A stretch of 15,324 bases of DNA from an uncultured Clostridia bacterium (GCA_947624945.1 CANQMJ010000054.1:1-15324); one strand, 5' to 3'. Shown: positions 1-6,473, counted from the first letter of the stretch. Notes: generated by a model not told the origin, from the sequence alone. Translations and numbers: made by a program.

Positions 1-1166
1 AAAAACTCTGCAATTTGCTTCTGCTCTGCTATTTCCTTTGGCTTCTGAATATCCATTTCAGAAATCATTTCAAGGCGCACAGAGTCAACGGTAGCTTTGG
101 CAGTCATTTTCATAGCACGGTCATAGAATTTGGTGGAGAAATAATAATAAAAATATTTGCCCCAAATATCCTTAAAATCCGCCATTTTATAACATCTTTG
201 ATGTAAATCAAATTTGCCGTTTACATAGTGAAATACCTTGCCTATATTCCCGTCGCCAATAGTTATGACAGCCTCGCAATCATATAAATATTTATTGCTT
301 CTTACTGGTATATCAGAACGTATGAAAAATGGGTATTCGCCATCTTCAATCTGGTCTTGTGTGTTGCTCTTTCCTGTCCCTATTGAGCACAAGTCTTTCG
401 CCTTACGCTGTTCCCAATCGTCCGTGAAACCGCGGAAGCGCCATTCCGGGACAGATCGTCCGTTTGCGGGGAACATTTTCTGCAAACAAATTGATTTGAA
501 GCGCTTTATCTGTTCGATCTGTTTGTCGTACAGTTCAACAGCCTTGTCCCATGTCATGAGTATCTCGGCAATACGCGACTGCTCTTGTAAAGAAGCGGGG
601 TAGGATATTTTTATTTTAGGGAGTGTATCGCGGTTCACTCCATACACTTTAAAGCCTGCCGCGAGCCGCTGAAACTGCTTTTTGACACTCTCCAAAGATG
701 TGATATACTGCTTATACCATTTTTCAAGGTTGCAATTTTTCGGTCTTCCGAAAATAATATGGAGTCCGGCAATGAAAGGTTCATTTGAAGGATCGTCGAT
801 CAATACAGAGCGAGATGTACCCTCTAAATCTTCGGAGGCATCCAAAAACGCTACGTCGCCGTCCCTCATCAGACATGTTTCTTTATCCGATAATGCAATA
901 TTGTATTTCGGAAGCTGTTCATACTGATCGAAAGACACACTATTGAATGTTCCTCTATGTAAATCCCCATAGTGAAGGTATGCGTACCCTTCGTCGCCAA
1001 GCTCGTCGCGCGATGCGCTGAGTCCGCCGAAAAAGTCAAACAAATCGCCGAAAGATTTATCTGTTATCCAATCGCGCGGAAAAACACCGAAATCGGTTTT
1101 TTTGTATCCGTCCGGTATTTCGCCGTTATTCAGTTGGGCGATACGCTGTTTAATCGATTGCTCCAT
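1..1166 (-). CDS. hsdS: Type I restriction-modification specificity subunit HsdS, partial (C-terminus off window)
   Basis: Translating the minus strand from ATG 1166 gives at least 388 open codons that run off the left edge. The N-terminus (IPDGYKKTDFGVFPRDW) is the usual lead-in to the first target-recognition domain, about residues 20-190. A conserved helical spacer follows (QEQSRIAEILMTWDKAVELY through QKMFP, about 194-232). The phrase PEWRFRGFTDDWEQRK (about 240-255) then opens the second recognition domain, as in many Firmicutes S subunits. S subunits choose the DNA target of the HsdM/HsdR complex. The start is ATG 1166, with AGGA a few bases upstream; the same frame has stops further upstream and no other ordinary start codon. 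It lies 67 nt after the hsdM stop, on the same strand. The second recognition domain is nearly complete in the window. Family assignment is firm; the DNA target cannot be read from sequence. Confidence 0.93.
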   Translation of the reverse strand, partial: MEQSIKQRIAQLNNGEIPDGYKKTDFGVFPRDWITDKSFGDLFDFFGGLSASRDELGDEGYAYLHYGDLHRGTFNSVSFDQYEQLPKYNIALSDKETCLMRDGDVAFLDASEDLEGTSRSVLIDDPSNEPFIAGLHIIFGRPKNCNLEKWYKQYITSLESVKKQFQRLAAGFKVYGVNRDTLPKIKISYPASLQEQSRIAEILMTWDKAVELYDKQIEQIKRFKSICLQKMFPANGRSVPEWRFRGFTDDWEQRKAKDLCSIGTGKSNTQDQIEDGEYPFFIRSDIPVRSNKYLYDCEAVITIGDGNIGKVFHYVNGKFDLHQRCYKMADFKDIWGKYFYYYFSTKFYDRAMKMTAKATVDSVRLEMISEMDIQKPKEIAEQKQIAEF

Positions 1167-1233
1167 CGTCCTAATGCTCCGATCGAATTTGTTTTTTGTG
1201 CAAAGGCAAATCCTCGTTTACTAAACCATCGTT

Positions 1234-2823
1234 TCACATAAGTCCTAATTCTTTTAAGTATCTCGCCATTTCCGCCTCGATTTCGGCGATTTGCGTTTTC
1301 AATTCCTCGATCTCCGTATTCACCTGATCGATATCAATAATTTCTTCTTCCTCGAACGTGTCAACGTAGCGGGGAATGTTCAAATTGTATTCGTTCTCTT
1401 TGATCTCATCGAGCGATGCCGTGTGACTGTACTTGTCATGTTCGGCATTCTCGCCGTTCCTGTACGCCGTGTACGTTTCTACGATCCTTGTAATATCCTC
1501 ATCGCGGAGGACATTCTTTGCTCGGTCTTTTTTGAAATATTTTGACGCGTCGATAAACAGCACGTCCGTATTGCTGCGTCCCCGCCTGAATACGATTATG
1601 CAGGCAGGTATTGATGTGCCGTAAAACAGATTTTCCGGCAGTCCGATCACAGCGTCGATCAGATTCTTTTCAATGATCGTCCGGCGTATGCGGCCTTCGC
1701 TTGCGCCGCGGAACAAGACGCCGTGAGGAGCAACAGCAGCGACACGACCGTTTCCGCTCATGCTGGCGATCATGTGGAGCAGGAACGCCCAGTCGCCTTT
1801 ACTTGCCGGCGGAACTCCTATATCAAAACGGTGCCAACGGTCAAGACCTGCTTCCATCTTGAATTCTTTTTTCTTTCCCTTTTTCGCCTTTTCGTTTTCT
1901 TCGTCGTCAGACACGTCGCCGCCCGGATTAAATCCTTCCGCCCATTTATCCTTGCTGAACGGCATATTTGCAACGATACAGTCGAATTTCATCAGGTTGC
2001 CGTCGCTGTCGAGATGCTGAGGGTTGGCAAGCGTATCACCCCAAGCGATCTTCGCATCCTGTATCCCGTGAATAAACATATTCATTCTTGCCATAGAGAT
2101 CGCGGAGCTGTTCACTTCCTGACCGTACATCTGTACCTTGTCAAATCCGCCCTTTCGAGCCGCACGTATCAGCAACGAACCCGAACCGCATGTCGGATCA
2201 TATACGCGATCGTTTTCGACAGGGGAAACGATCTGCGCCATGATCTCGGAAACCTGCTGGGGTGTAAAGAAGCTTCCCGCCTTTTTTCCCGCTAAGGTGG
2301 CAAATTCACCGATCATGTACTCGTAGGCGTCCCCGACGATATCTGCCGGAACCTGATTTTCTTTTACTTCGATATTGCTCGGATGCAGATCCAGATCCGC
2401 AAAATCATTCAGCAGATTGCGAAGTATGGGATTTTTCTGCTCTTTTTTTCCGAGATTGCTTTCGCTGTTGAAATCGATCCCGCGGAAAATGCCGCTGAGG
2501 ATCGCATTTGAACTTTCAATGCCGGTAAGCGCTTCGCTTATTTTCGTTCCGAGATCGGGGGCATATTGGTTTGCCAGCAAATAGTCAAACGTGAATTCTC
2601 TCTTGAGAAAGAAGGGAAGATTTGATATTTGTCTTTCAAGCCGAATTCCGCTGTATTCTTTTTCAAGTTCTTTTACGCTTTCATCGAATGTATCGCTTAA
2701 ATATTTTACAAAGAACATGGAAAGAACATAGTCCTTGTAATTTGATGCGTCAATATTGTCGCGAAACGTATTTGCTCCTGCCCAAAGGGCGCGTTTGATA
2801 TCGTCAAATGTCGTCTTAGCCAT
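1234..2823 (-). CDS. hsdM: Type I restriction-modification DNA methyltransferase subunit HsdM
   Basis: This 529-residue protein is the usual length for a type I N6-adenine methylase subunit, which transfers methyl from S-adenosylmethionine to adenine within the HsdM2S (or R2M2S) complex. An N-terminal helical HsdM_N domain (FDDIKRALWAGANTFRD, about residues 6-160) leads into the Rossmann-like N6_Mtase domain. The SAM-binding motif is DPTCGSGSLL (209-218). The catalytic loop reads NMPF (286-289) where the family usually has NPPF or NPPY. A charged insertion, rich in D, E and K, follows between about 300 and 325. The start overlaps the end of the upstream half-S gene by 8 bp, with GGAG about 7 nt ahead of the ATG, so the two are probably translationally coupled. 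hsdS follows on the same strand. Confidence 0.95.
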   Translation of the reverse strand: MAKTTFDDIKRALWAGANTFRDNIDASNYKDYVLSMFFVKYLSDTFDESVKELEKEYSGIRLERQISNLPFFLKREFTFDYLLANQYAPDLGTKISEALTGIESSNAILSGIFRGIDFNSESNLGKKEQKNPILRNLLNDFADLDLHPSNIEVKENQVPADIVGDAYEYMIGEFATLAGKKAGSFFTPQQVSEIMAQIVSPVENDRVYDPTCGSGSLLIRAARKGGFDKVQMYGQEVNSSAISMARMNMFIHGIQDAKIAWGDTLANPQHLDSDGNLMKFDCIVANMPFSKDKWAEGFNPGGDVSDDEENEKAKKGKKKEFKMEAGLDRWHRFDIGVPPASKGDWAFLLHMIASMSGNGRVAAVAPHGVLFRGASEGRIRRTIIEKNLIDAVIGLPENLFYGTSIPACIIVFRRGRSNTDVLFIDASKYFKKDRAKNVLRDEDITRIVETYTAYRNGENAEHDKYSHTASLDEIKENEYNLNIPRYVDTFEEEEIIDIDQVNTEIEELKTQIAEIEAEMARYLKELGLM

Positions 2824-3394
2824 CGATTTTTTCTCCTGATGTATGAAGCGATTTTTTTATAATATAGTTTGTTCGCATATTTTCAAGCTCAGCAAGCCTG
2901 ATTTTATTCTTCTTCATTTCGGTACTTTTGTACCATAGCTCTCCGAGTATTCGTCTCCTGTTTTCGTCGGGAAAGGGAATTTCCAACGATTCAAGATCGG
3001 ATCGATTGATCGACTTCATAACTGCCCCGACAGAGCTTTCCACAGACAATTCGCTGATTTTTTCATTAAGAAACATCGCCAAGTACATCGCATCCGTCTC
3101 TGTATTCGGGGAAACGATGATCAGATTGTTCCCGCAGTAAACTTCGCCCGGTTCAAAATCAATGTAGTTTACAAATGTTGGGGTTATCCTTTTGACAACT
3201 ATATCGCTTCGGTTCAAACGCCAGTCTTTGTCGGGAACGACATAGTTGACGGTGTGATCATTTAAAACTACGTTGTCTGAAAGAAAATTGGCGCAAACTA
3301 ACCATTTTGAAGGTGTGTTTTGTGTTCTTAACCGAGACGGTGTTGCGGAGCAAAATTTGATTTTGGCACAATCTCCCAATCTTTTGTATTGCAT
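2816..3394 (-). CDS. Half-size type I restriction specificity (S-like) protein, single recognition domain
   Basis: A 192-residue protein, about half the length of a normal HsdS. It opens with MQYKRLGDCAKIKF, which resembles the start of a target-recognition domain. The middle (DIVVKRITPTFVNYIDF, then VGAVMKSINRSDLESLEIPFP) matches the conserved end of one recognition domain. It closes with a helical segment (about 145-185) like the spacer helix of S subunits. One recognition domain plus one helix is the architecture of half-S proteins, which can in principle dimerise to form a full S. It sits directly before hsdM (8-bp overlap) and 56 nt after the DUF3892 gene. GAGG lies about 8 nt before the ATG. 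Assignment rests on pattern recognition and context. It could form an alternative HsdM2(half-S)2 complex or be an accessory protein. Confidence 0.8.
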   Translation of the reverse strand: MQYKRLGDCAKIKFCSATPSRLRTQNTPSKWLVCANFLSDNVVLNDHTVNYVVPDKDWRLNRSDIVVKRITPTFVNYIDFEPGEVYCGNNLIIVSPNTETDAMYLAMFLNEKISELSVESSVGAVMKSINRSDLESLEIPFPDENRRRILGELWYKSTEMKKNKIRLAELENMRTNYIIKKSLHTSGEKIDG

Positions 3395-3450
3395 ATAAGT
3401 AACCTCGTAAATCGGAATGGCGCAGTTAGATAGGATCCTGCTCCATCGCT

Positions 3451-3735
3451 TTAATACCTCGGGAGCGAGCCGAGGTTATCTCTCTTTATGTTGTTGGCAT
3501 CTGTACGTAGGTACCGACCGTCAACAACACGGACGTCTTCGCCTTCGACCCAGACGGAGAACCTAAGATATTTTGTCTTTGTATAGCCGGGATTTTGATT
3601 GATAAAGTCGATCATATCGCTTTTTGTACATTCATTGATGGCTTTTTGTGAAAGATAGTCGGTCCACTTCATTTTCGAAATGTACTCATTTCCGTATGAA
3701 TCCTGTTCGTAATGAACGGCGTCGATATATACCAC
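3451..3735 (-). CDS. DUF3892 domain protein, first gene of the restriction-modification operon
   Basis: The best start is GTG 3735, giving 94 residues. AAGGAAGGAGG lies about 7 nt upstream, whereas the longer in-frame ATG at 3777 has no such site and would put the Shine-Dalgarno inside the coding region. The sequence (YIDAVHY, then ISKMKWTDY, DMIDFINQNPGYTKTKY, and a closing YLRTDANNIKRDNLGSLP) fits DUF3892, a small family of unknown function. Many relatives end in the same YLRT...DNL..LP pattern. No membrane segment or signal peptide is seen. It leads the operon DUF3892 / half-S / hsdM / hsdS with only 56 nt to the next gene, so co-expression with the restriction system is likely. Any functional link is inference. 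Confidence 0.78.
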   Translation of the reverse strand: MVYIDAVHYEQDSYGNEYISKMKWTDYLSQKAINECTKSDMIDFINQNPGYTKTKYLRFSVWVEGEDVRVVDGRYLRTDANNIKRDNLGSLPRY

Positions 3736-3778
3736 GTTTTTTCCTCCTTCCTTATGCACTGATAAGTCAGACGGCATC

Positions 3779-3807
3779 TTGACAAAAAGTGAAAAACGTA
3801 GTATACT
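3779..3807 (+). promoter_or_regulatory. Consensus sigma-A promoter for a short plus-strand RNA
   Basis: TTGACA (3779-3784) and TATACT (3802-3807) are separated by exactly 17 bp. The expected transcription start is near 3814. No convincing coding gene follows. The transcript instead meets a strong intrinsic terminator about 70 nt later, so it probably makes a small RNA. Confidence 0.8.
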
Positions 3808-3813
3808 CTTAGA

Positions 3814-3884
3814 TGCGACTCGAGAGTATCGTCAAGATGCTCGTCAACGGCTTGGGTTCCTATCGAATCCAAGCCGTTTTTTCC
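3814..3884 (+). ncRNA. Candidate cis-antisense small RNA (about 70 nt) against the restriction-modification operon leader
   Basis: A consensus promoter (3779-3807) and a strong intrinsic terminator (3846-3884) bracket about 70 nt of plus-strand sequence. A frame beginning ATG at 3813 runs through the terminator, has no Shine-Dalgarno site and shows no protein-like pattern, so an RNA product is more likely. The RNA would be complementary along its whole length to the leader of the DUF3892/half-S/hsdM/hsdS mRNA, whose promoter faces it at 3895-3923. The 3' half is the terminator hairpin; the 5' half (3814-3845) is a less structured tail containing GTCAAGATGC. Its size and layout resemble plasmid-type antisense control RNAs. 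The exact ends are inferred. Confidence 0.6.
3846..3884 (+). terminator. Intrinsic terminator of the short antisense RNA
   Basis: Stem AACGGCTTGG (3846-3855) pairs perfectly with CCAAGCCGTT (3869-3878), and six T residues occupy 3877-3882. Inside the loop, TTC and GAA can extend the stem. On the minus strand the same hairpin lacks a T tract, so it would be a leader hairpin rather than a terminator. Confidence 0.85.
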
Positions 3885-3893
3885 TTACGTAAG
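3884..3893. promoter_or_regulatory. Perfect palindrome CTTACGTAAG at the operon transcription start
   Basis: This 10-bp perfect palindrome lies just downstream of the -10 box (3895-3900) of the minus-strand operon promoter and covers the expected start site near 3888. That is a typical operator position, but no binding protein can be named. Confidence 0.35.
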
Positions 3894-3894
3894 C

Positions 3895-3923
3895 AGTATA
3901 CAACACATTATCCGACTTGTCAA
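3895..3923 (-). promoter_or_regulatory. Consensus sigma-A promoter of the restriction-modification operon
   Basis: Read on the minus strand, TTGACA (3923-3918) and TATACT (3900-3895) are separated by 17 bp. Both hexamers and the spacing are identical to the opposing plus-strand promoter at 3779-3807. Transcription would start near 3888 and enter the long leader before DUF3892. A second, weaker minus-strand option (TTGACG 3835-3830 with TAAGAG, 18-bp spacer) lies inside the leader. Confidence 0.75.
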
Positions 3924-4113
3924 GCCTTATTTCAAATTTTATTTTGCAGTATTTCACTTACTTCCCAAAAACCTTTCTGCATAATTTCAATGCGAAGGTA
4001 AATCTATAAATGTTGGTATTTTTGCTTTGTCGTCAATAAACGGTATATACTAAAAATCAATGACTCACAATCTGCTAAACGAAACCGGCGGAGCTTCGGC
4101 TCCGCCGGTTCAT
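3924..4113. other. Non-coding AT-rich spacer
   Basis: No coding pattern was found on either strand. A weak plus-strand promoter-like pair (TTGCTT 4022-4027, TATACT 4046-4051, 18-bp spacer) is visible, and the right end is occupied by the strong hairpin at 4083-4110. Confidence 0.5.
4083..4110 (-). terminator. GC-rich hairpin, probable terminator after the DUF6809-like gene
   Basis: AACCGGCGGAGC pairs perfectly over 12 bp with GCTCCGCCGGTT around a 4-nt loop (TTCG as read on the plus strand). It starts 3 nt past the TAG of the minus-strand small gene, and TTTCGTTT follows on that strand. The T tract is imperfect. On the plus strand only scattered T residues follow. Confidence 0.65.
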
Positions 4114-4314
4114 CTAATCTTCTTTTGTAAGTCGAACAGCCAAGCACTCCATCATCAAACGAATCCCAAAAGAAACCCCATATTGAAATGCCGCTTGCTC
4201 GGCGAGGACGTGCATTTCACTGACCACATCATCGTACTTTTCAAGCAGCTCCTTTTGCTGATCGGTCAATGTACCGGTGAGTTTATCGCGCTTTCTGCCC
4301 ATGAGCGAGAGCAA
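4114..4314 (-). CDS. DUF6809-like small protein, N-terminus uncertain or damaged
   Basis: About 66 residues. The core (LTDQQKELLEKYDDVVSEMH, then AFQYGVSFGIRLMMECL) matches the helical pattern of DUF6809-type small Clostridia proteins (an L-x-E/D-Q-x-E-L-L-E-x-Y helix, then an A-F-x-x-G-x-x-x-G-x-R-x-M helix); their role is unknown. No good start codon is present. TTG 4314 and ATG 4302 both leave out upstream residues (HENLQFKYLL) that look like part of the family's beginning. An ATG at 4338 lies one base out of frame, and one lost base there would explain the missing start (ATGAGAAC where ATGGAGAAC would be in frame). It is probably a decayed copy, or it uses an unusual start. A hairpin terminator follows directly. 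Confidence 0.5.
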   Translation of the reverse strand: MLSLMGRKRDKLTGTLTDQQKELLEKYDDVVSEMHVLAEQAAFQYGVSFGIRLMMECLAVRLTKED

Positions 4315-4333
4315 GTACTTGAATTGCAGGTTC

Positions 4334-4531
4334 TCATGCAGGATCGTTCCTTGCGTCTTCTTTTGTGAGCGTAAATTCGGCGAATTTGAATGGCGGGGCA
4401 GCTATCTCCTGCCTTACATGAGCGCTGCCCGGATAGCGCTGACCGATCTTTCGCATCCAATAGACAGTTTTATCACCGAATTGTATCGTCCTTACAGCGG
4501 TTTTTCTTTTTATGCGGGACCATACGGCTGA
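4334..4531 (-). pseudogene. Possible gene remnant upstream of the DUF6809-like gene
   Basis: A minus-strand frame of about 65 codons runs from just after a TAG (4534-4532) to TGA at 4336-4334. It has no start codon until ATG 4456, from which it would encode 40 residues. The composition is protein-like (VYWMRKIGQRYPGSAHVRQE, later FAEFTLTKEDARND), and the TGA overlaps the out-of-frame ATG before the DUF6809-like segment. That arrangement suggests two formerly coupled small genes. The family is not recognised. An overlapping plus-strand frame (4277-4531) is the main alternative, but it lacks a ribosome-binding site. Confidence 0.25.
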
Positions 4532-4569
4532 CTATCATTCGCGCATTTGATGGTTGACGTATAATTATC

Positions 4570-4598
4570 TTGTTTTTTCGGCAATAAAGTGGTAAAAT
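4570..4598 (+). promoter_or_regulatory. Probable sigma-A promoter for the 587-residue gene
   Basis: TTGTTT (4570-4575) and TAAAAT (4593-4598) are separated by 17 bp. The start would be near 4605, leaving a leader of about 54 nt. TGAGGTGAT (4647-4655) is the ribosome-binding site before ATG 4659. Confidence 0.6.
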
Positions 4599-4658
4599 GA
4601 ATTTACACTTATCAGATATATATCGCATCGTCTGTTTGCAAAATCGTGAGGTGATATT

Positions 4659-6422
4659 ATGTCGGGGAAAAACGCTCATAAAAACGGCGGAGGATTTTTC
4701 GACGATCTTTTCAATAAGCCGTTTGGGGGACTTGTTGACTTTAACGGCGACGGAAAGGAAGATCTGTTCGAGCAGTTGATGGCTTGGCAAATACTCAATA
4801 ACGGTGCCAAAGAAGCTGACGCTGACCTTGATGACATCGGGATCGATGACGAATTACGCGATTTTGAACTGAGCATCGCAGACGAAGATGAATTTGACTG
4901 CGGCGATGATGATATAGATGACGATACATATATCGATGCTGACGAAGACGACGAAGACGACGAATACGATGAAGCTCCCGAAGATATGGGAAATGATTTT
5001 TTCAGTGCGGACTTTTCTGCGTCGACCGACCCGGACATTTATGATGAAGAGATCAATGAAAGTGATTTCCCGAACAAACGCCGTTTCAATGCCGCATCGA
5101 CACTGGCAAATCAGTATATGTTTTACGGCAATAAGGAATATGAACGGGAGGAAAAGGACCGCTGCCGTTTCATTTTAGAAAATGGCGACAAGCTCATTGC
5201 GGCAGACTATCTGACGCCCGACGGCGACTTTCTCTTCTCACAGGCAGTCAAGGACAATTTTGATCTTCCGGTTACGCTACCGGACGAAGACGAGACGAGC
5301 GAATTCGATTTATCCGAAATAGTACGTAAGATCGCGAATCGCGACGCAGTGTTGGCGCTCCGAGTATGGGAATGGTGTATCGACAACTTTCTGCCGTATG
5401 TTGATTATGCGCCGTGTTACAGGGCTTTGATGACAAACGGACTTCTTGACGAAATATATGACTTTCCCGATAAGTTTTTGAGAACACTGCGGTCTTTTCT
5501 TAACGAACACGAAAGTTTCAGAACAAAAATTATTCTCGAAGCCGATGAACTGCCGAACTGTCTTTCACAGCTTATAGTTGATATGATCCGCGACGGATAC
5601 ACCGACGCGGCTGAAGCTGTGTTTGATAACGGACTTCTCATGTCAAACGGCAAATGGAGACAAATAAACGATCTGATGAGCGGTCTTTTGCTGTTCGCCA
5701 AAGAAGGCTATGAAGAGCTCGAGACTATGGAATTTATCGAGGCCCGGTTCCTTCCGAAGGTGAAGTCCTACCCCGACGGCATGATACGGGATGAAATAGA
5801 GGGATGGAAAAAGGATATCGCCGATTATAAGCAGTATGTTGAAAGCACTTCGGAGAAGTATGCGTATTCCAGGGGCAACGCATGGAGAAATACCGTTCCG
5901 GACGGAAGCGAGTACGGTCTTGATCCGTGCGATTACGACAGCGAACAGGAGTATTTAACTGCTTTACACAGTGAAAAATACGCTTGGCGTGAGAGATGCA
6001 AAGAAAGCGATACGCTCGGTCTTGACCCGGAACAGTTTGAGACAGAGGACGAATTCGACGATGCGTGGCAAAAGCTCTATGACCGTGAGCAGCAGAAAAA
6101 ACTTGACGAGCAGAAGCGTCAGCGCCGGCTCGCGAGAGAAAAAGAGCTTGATACGCTGAAAGCGTCGCGAGAAAAGCATATGAAGGAGGCTTTAGCCGAT
6201 AAAAATATCTACACATGCTGCGGCGTCCTGCTCCCGTTCTCCGACCGTCCGTATTCCTTTCGGACCGACGACGGGAGTCTGAAGATAGGCGACCGTGTCA
6301 TCGTACCCGTCGGGGAGGATAATAGAGAAACGGAAGGTGTGGTCGTTTCTATCGGGCTTTATACCCGCATAGGGTTGCCTTTCCCGATAGAGAAAACGAA
6401 ATTCATACTGAGAAAAATATAG
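4659..6422 (+). CDS. Large acidic repeat protein with EF-hand-like loop and PriA-like C-terminal domain
   Basis: 587 residues, intracellular by the absence of a signal peptide or membrane segment. Near the N-terminus, DFNGDGKEDLFE (27-38) carries acidic or amide residues at EF-hand loop positions 1, 3 and 5, glycine at 6 and glutamate at 12, although position 8 is not hydrophobic. A strongly acidic low-complexity stretch follows (about 52-110, runs of D and E). The middle (about 140-400) is helical and unassigned. Two degenerate repeats carry GLDP then D/E-E-Y/F (YGLDPCDYDSEQEY about 419-432, LGLDPEQFETEDEF about 453-466). A charged coiled-coil-like stretch runs from about 476 to 513. The last 72 residues (SLKIGDRVIVPVG, then EGVVVSIG) resemble the N-terminal DNA-binding domain of PriA. 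The start has a good Shine-Dalgarno. Similar multi-part proteins occur in gut Clostridia; the function is unknown. Confidence 0.75.
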   Translation: MSGKNAHKNGGGFFDDLFNKPFGGLVDFNGDGKEDLFEQLMAWQILNNGAKEADADLDDIGIDDELRDFELSIADEDEFDCGDDDIDDDTYIDADEDDEDDEYDEAPEDMGNDFFSADFSASTDPDIYDEEINESDFPNKRRFNAASTLANQYMFYGNKEYEREEKDRCRFILENGDKLIAADYLTPDGDFLFSQAVKDNFDLPVTLPDEDETSEFDLSEIVRKIANRDAVLALRVWEWCIDNFLPYVDYAPCYRALMTNGLLDEIYDFPDKFLRTLRSFLNEHESFRTKIILEADELPNCLSQLIVDMIRDGYTDAAEAVFDNGLLMSNGKWRQINDLMSGLLLFAKEGYEELETMEFIEARFLPKVKSYPDGMIRDEIEGWKKDIADYKQYVESTSEKYAYSRGNAWRNTVPDGSEYGLDPCDYDSEQEYLTALHSEKYAWRERCKESDTLGLDPEQFETEDEFDDAWQKLYDREQQKKLDEQKRQRRLAREKELDTLKASREKHMKEALADKNIYTCCGVLLPFSDRPYSFRTDDGSLKIGDRVIVPVGEDNRETEGVVVSIGLYTRIGLPFPIEKTKFILRKI

Positions 6423-6434
6423 CGGGCGAGTATA

Positions 6435-6473
6435 TTATACGTCTGCATAACAATGTTATACGCGTGCATAATA
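6435..6473. promoter_or_regulatory. Tandem 21-bp-period palindromic repeats upstream of the esterase operon
   Basis: TTATACGTCTGCATAACA (6435-6452) and TTATACGCGTGCATAATA (6456-6473) match at 15 of 18 positions and start 21 bp apart, two helical turns. Each copy is itself palindromic (TTATAC-N4-GCATAA, read as TTATnC/GnATAA), and the two inner arms also form GCATAAC-AAT-GTTATAC. This is a classic layout for cooperative binding of a dimeric regulator. No clear consensus promoter is separable from it. Confidence 0.5.

Larger units (their letters stand above)
3736..3888 (-). promoter_or_regulatory. Long structured 5' leader of the restriction-modification operon
   Basis: Transcription from the minus-strand promoter at 3895-3923 should start near 3888, giving a leader of about 150 nt before GTG 3735. 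In mRNA order it contains a 10-bp hairpin (3878-3846), arm A GCATCTTGAC (3840-3831), arm B ATACTCT (3829-3823), arm B' AGAGTAT (3809-3803), a T-rich run with two T5 tracts (about 3796-3782), and arm A' GTCAAGATGC (3783-3774). A pairs perfectly with A' and B with B', so a nested fold is possible. B/B' followed by T-rich sequence is a weak terminator-like element. The region is also the target of the opposing short RNA. Pairings are read by eye; no folding energies were computed. Confidence 0.55.

Noticed and set aside
15..1241. Several plus-strand reading frames of 60-120 codons
   Set aside because: They are shadows of the minus-strand hsdS, have no ribosome-binding sites and show no family-like patterns.
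1..3394. S-gene inversion system (phase-variable hsdS shuffling)
   Set aside because: Both S genes lie on the same strand, no inverted repeat between them was seen and no recombinase gene is present in the window.
3451..3477. Hairpin ACCTCGG / CCGAGGT at the end of the DUF3892 gene as a terminator
   Set aside because: It lies inside the conserved C-terminal codons, no T tract follows and the operon continues.
3813..4001. Plus-strand 62-codon frame starting at the short-RNA promoter
   Set aside because: It would be leaderless, runs through a strong terminator and is not protein-like; a non-coding RNA explains the promoter and terminator better.
4277..4531. Plus-strand 84-codon frame between the DUF6809-like gene and the acidic-protein gene
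   Set aside because: It has no ribosome-binding site or promoter, and it overlaps minus-strand frames that look more protein-like.
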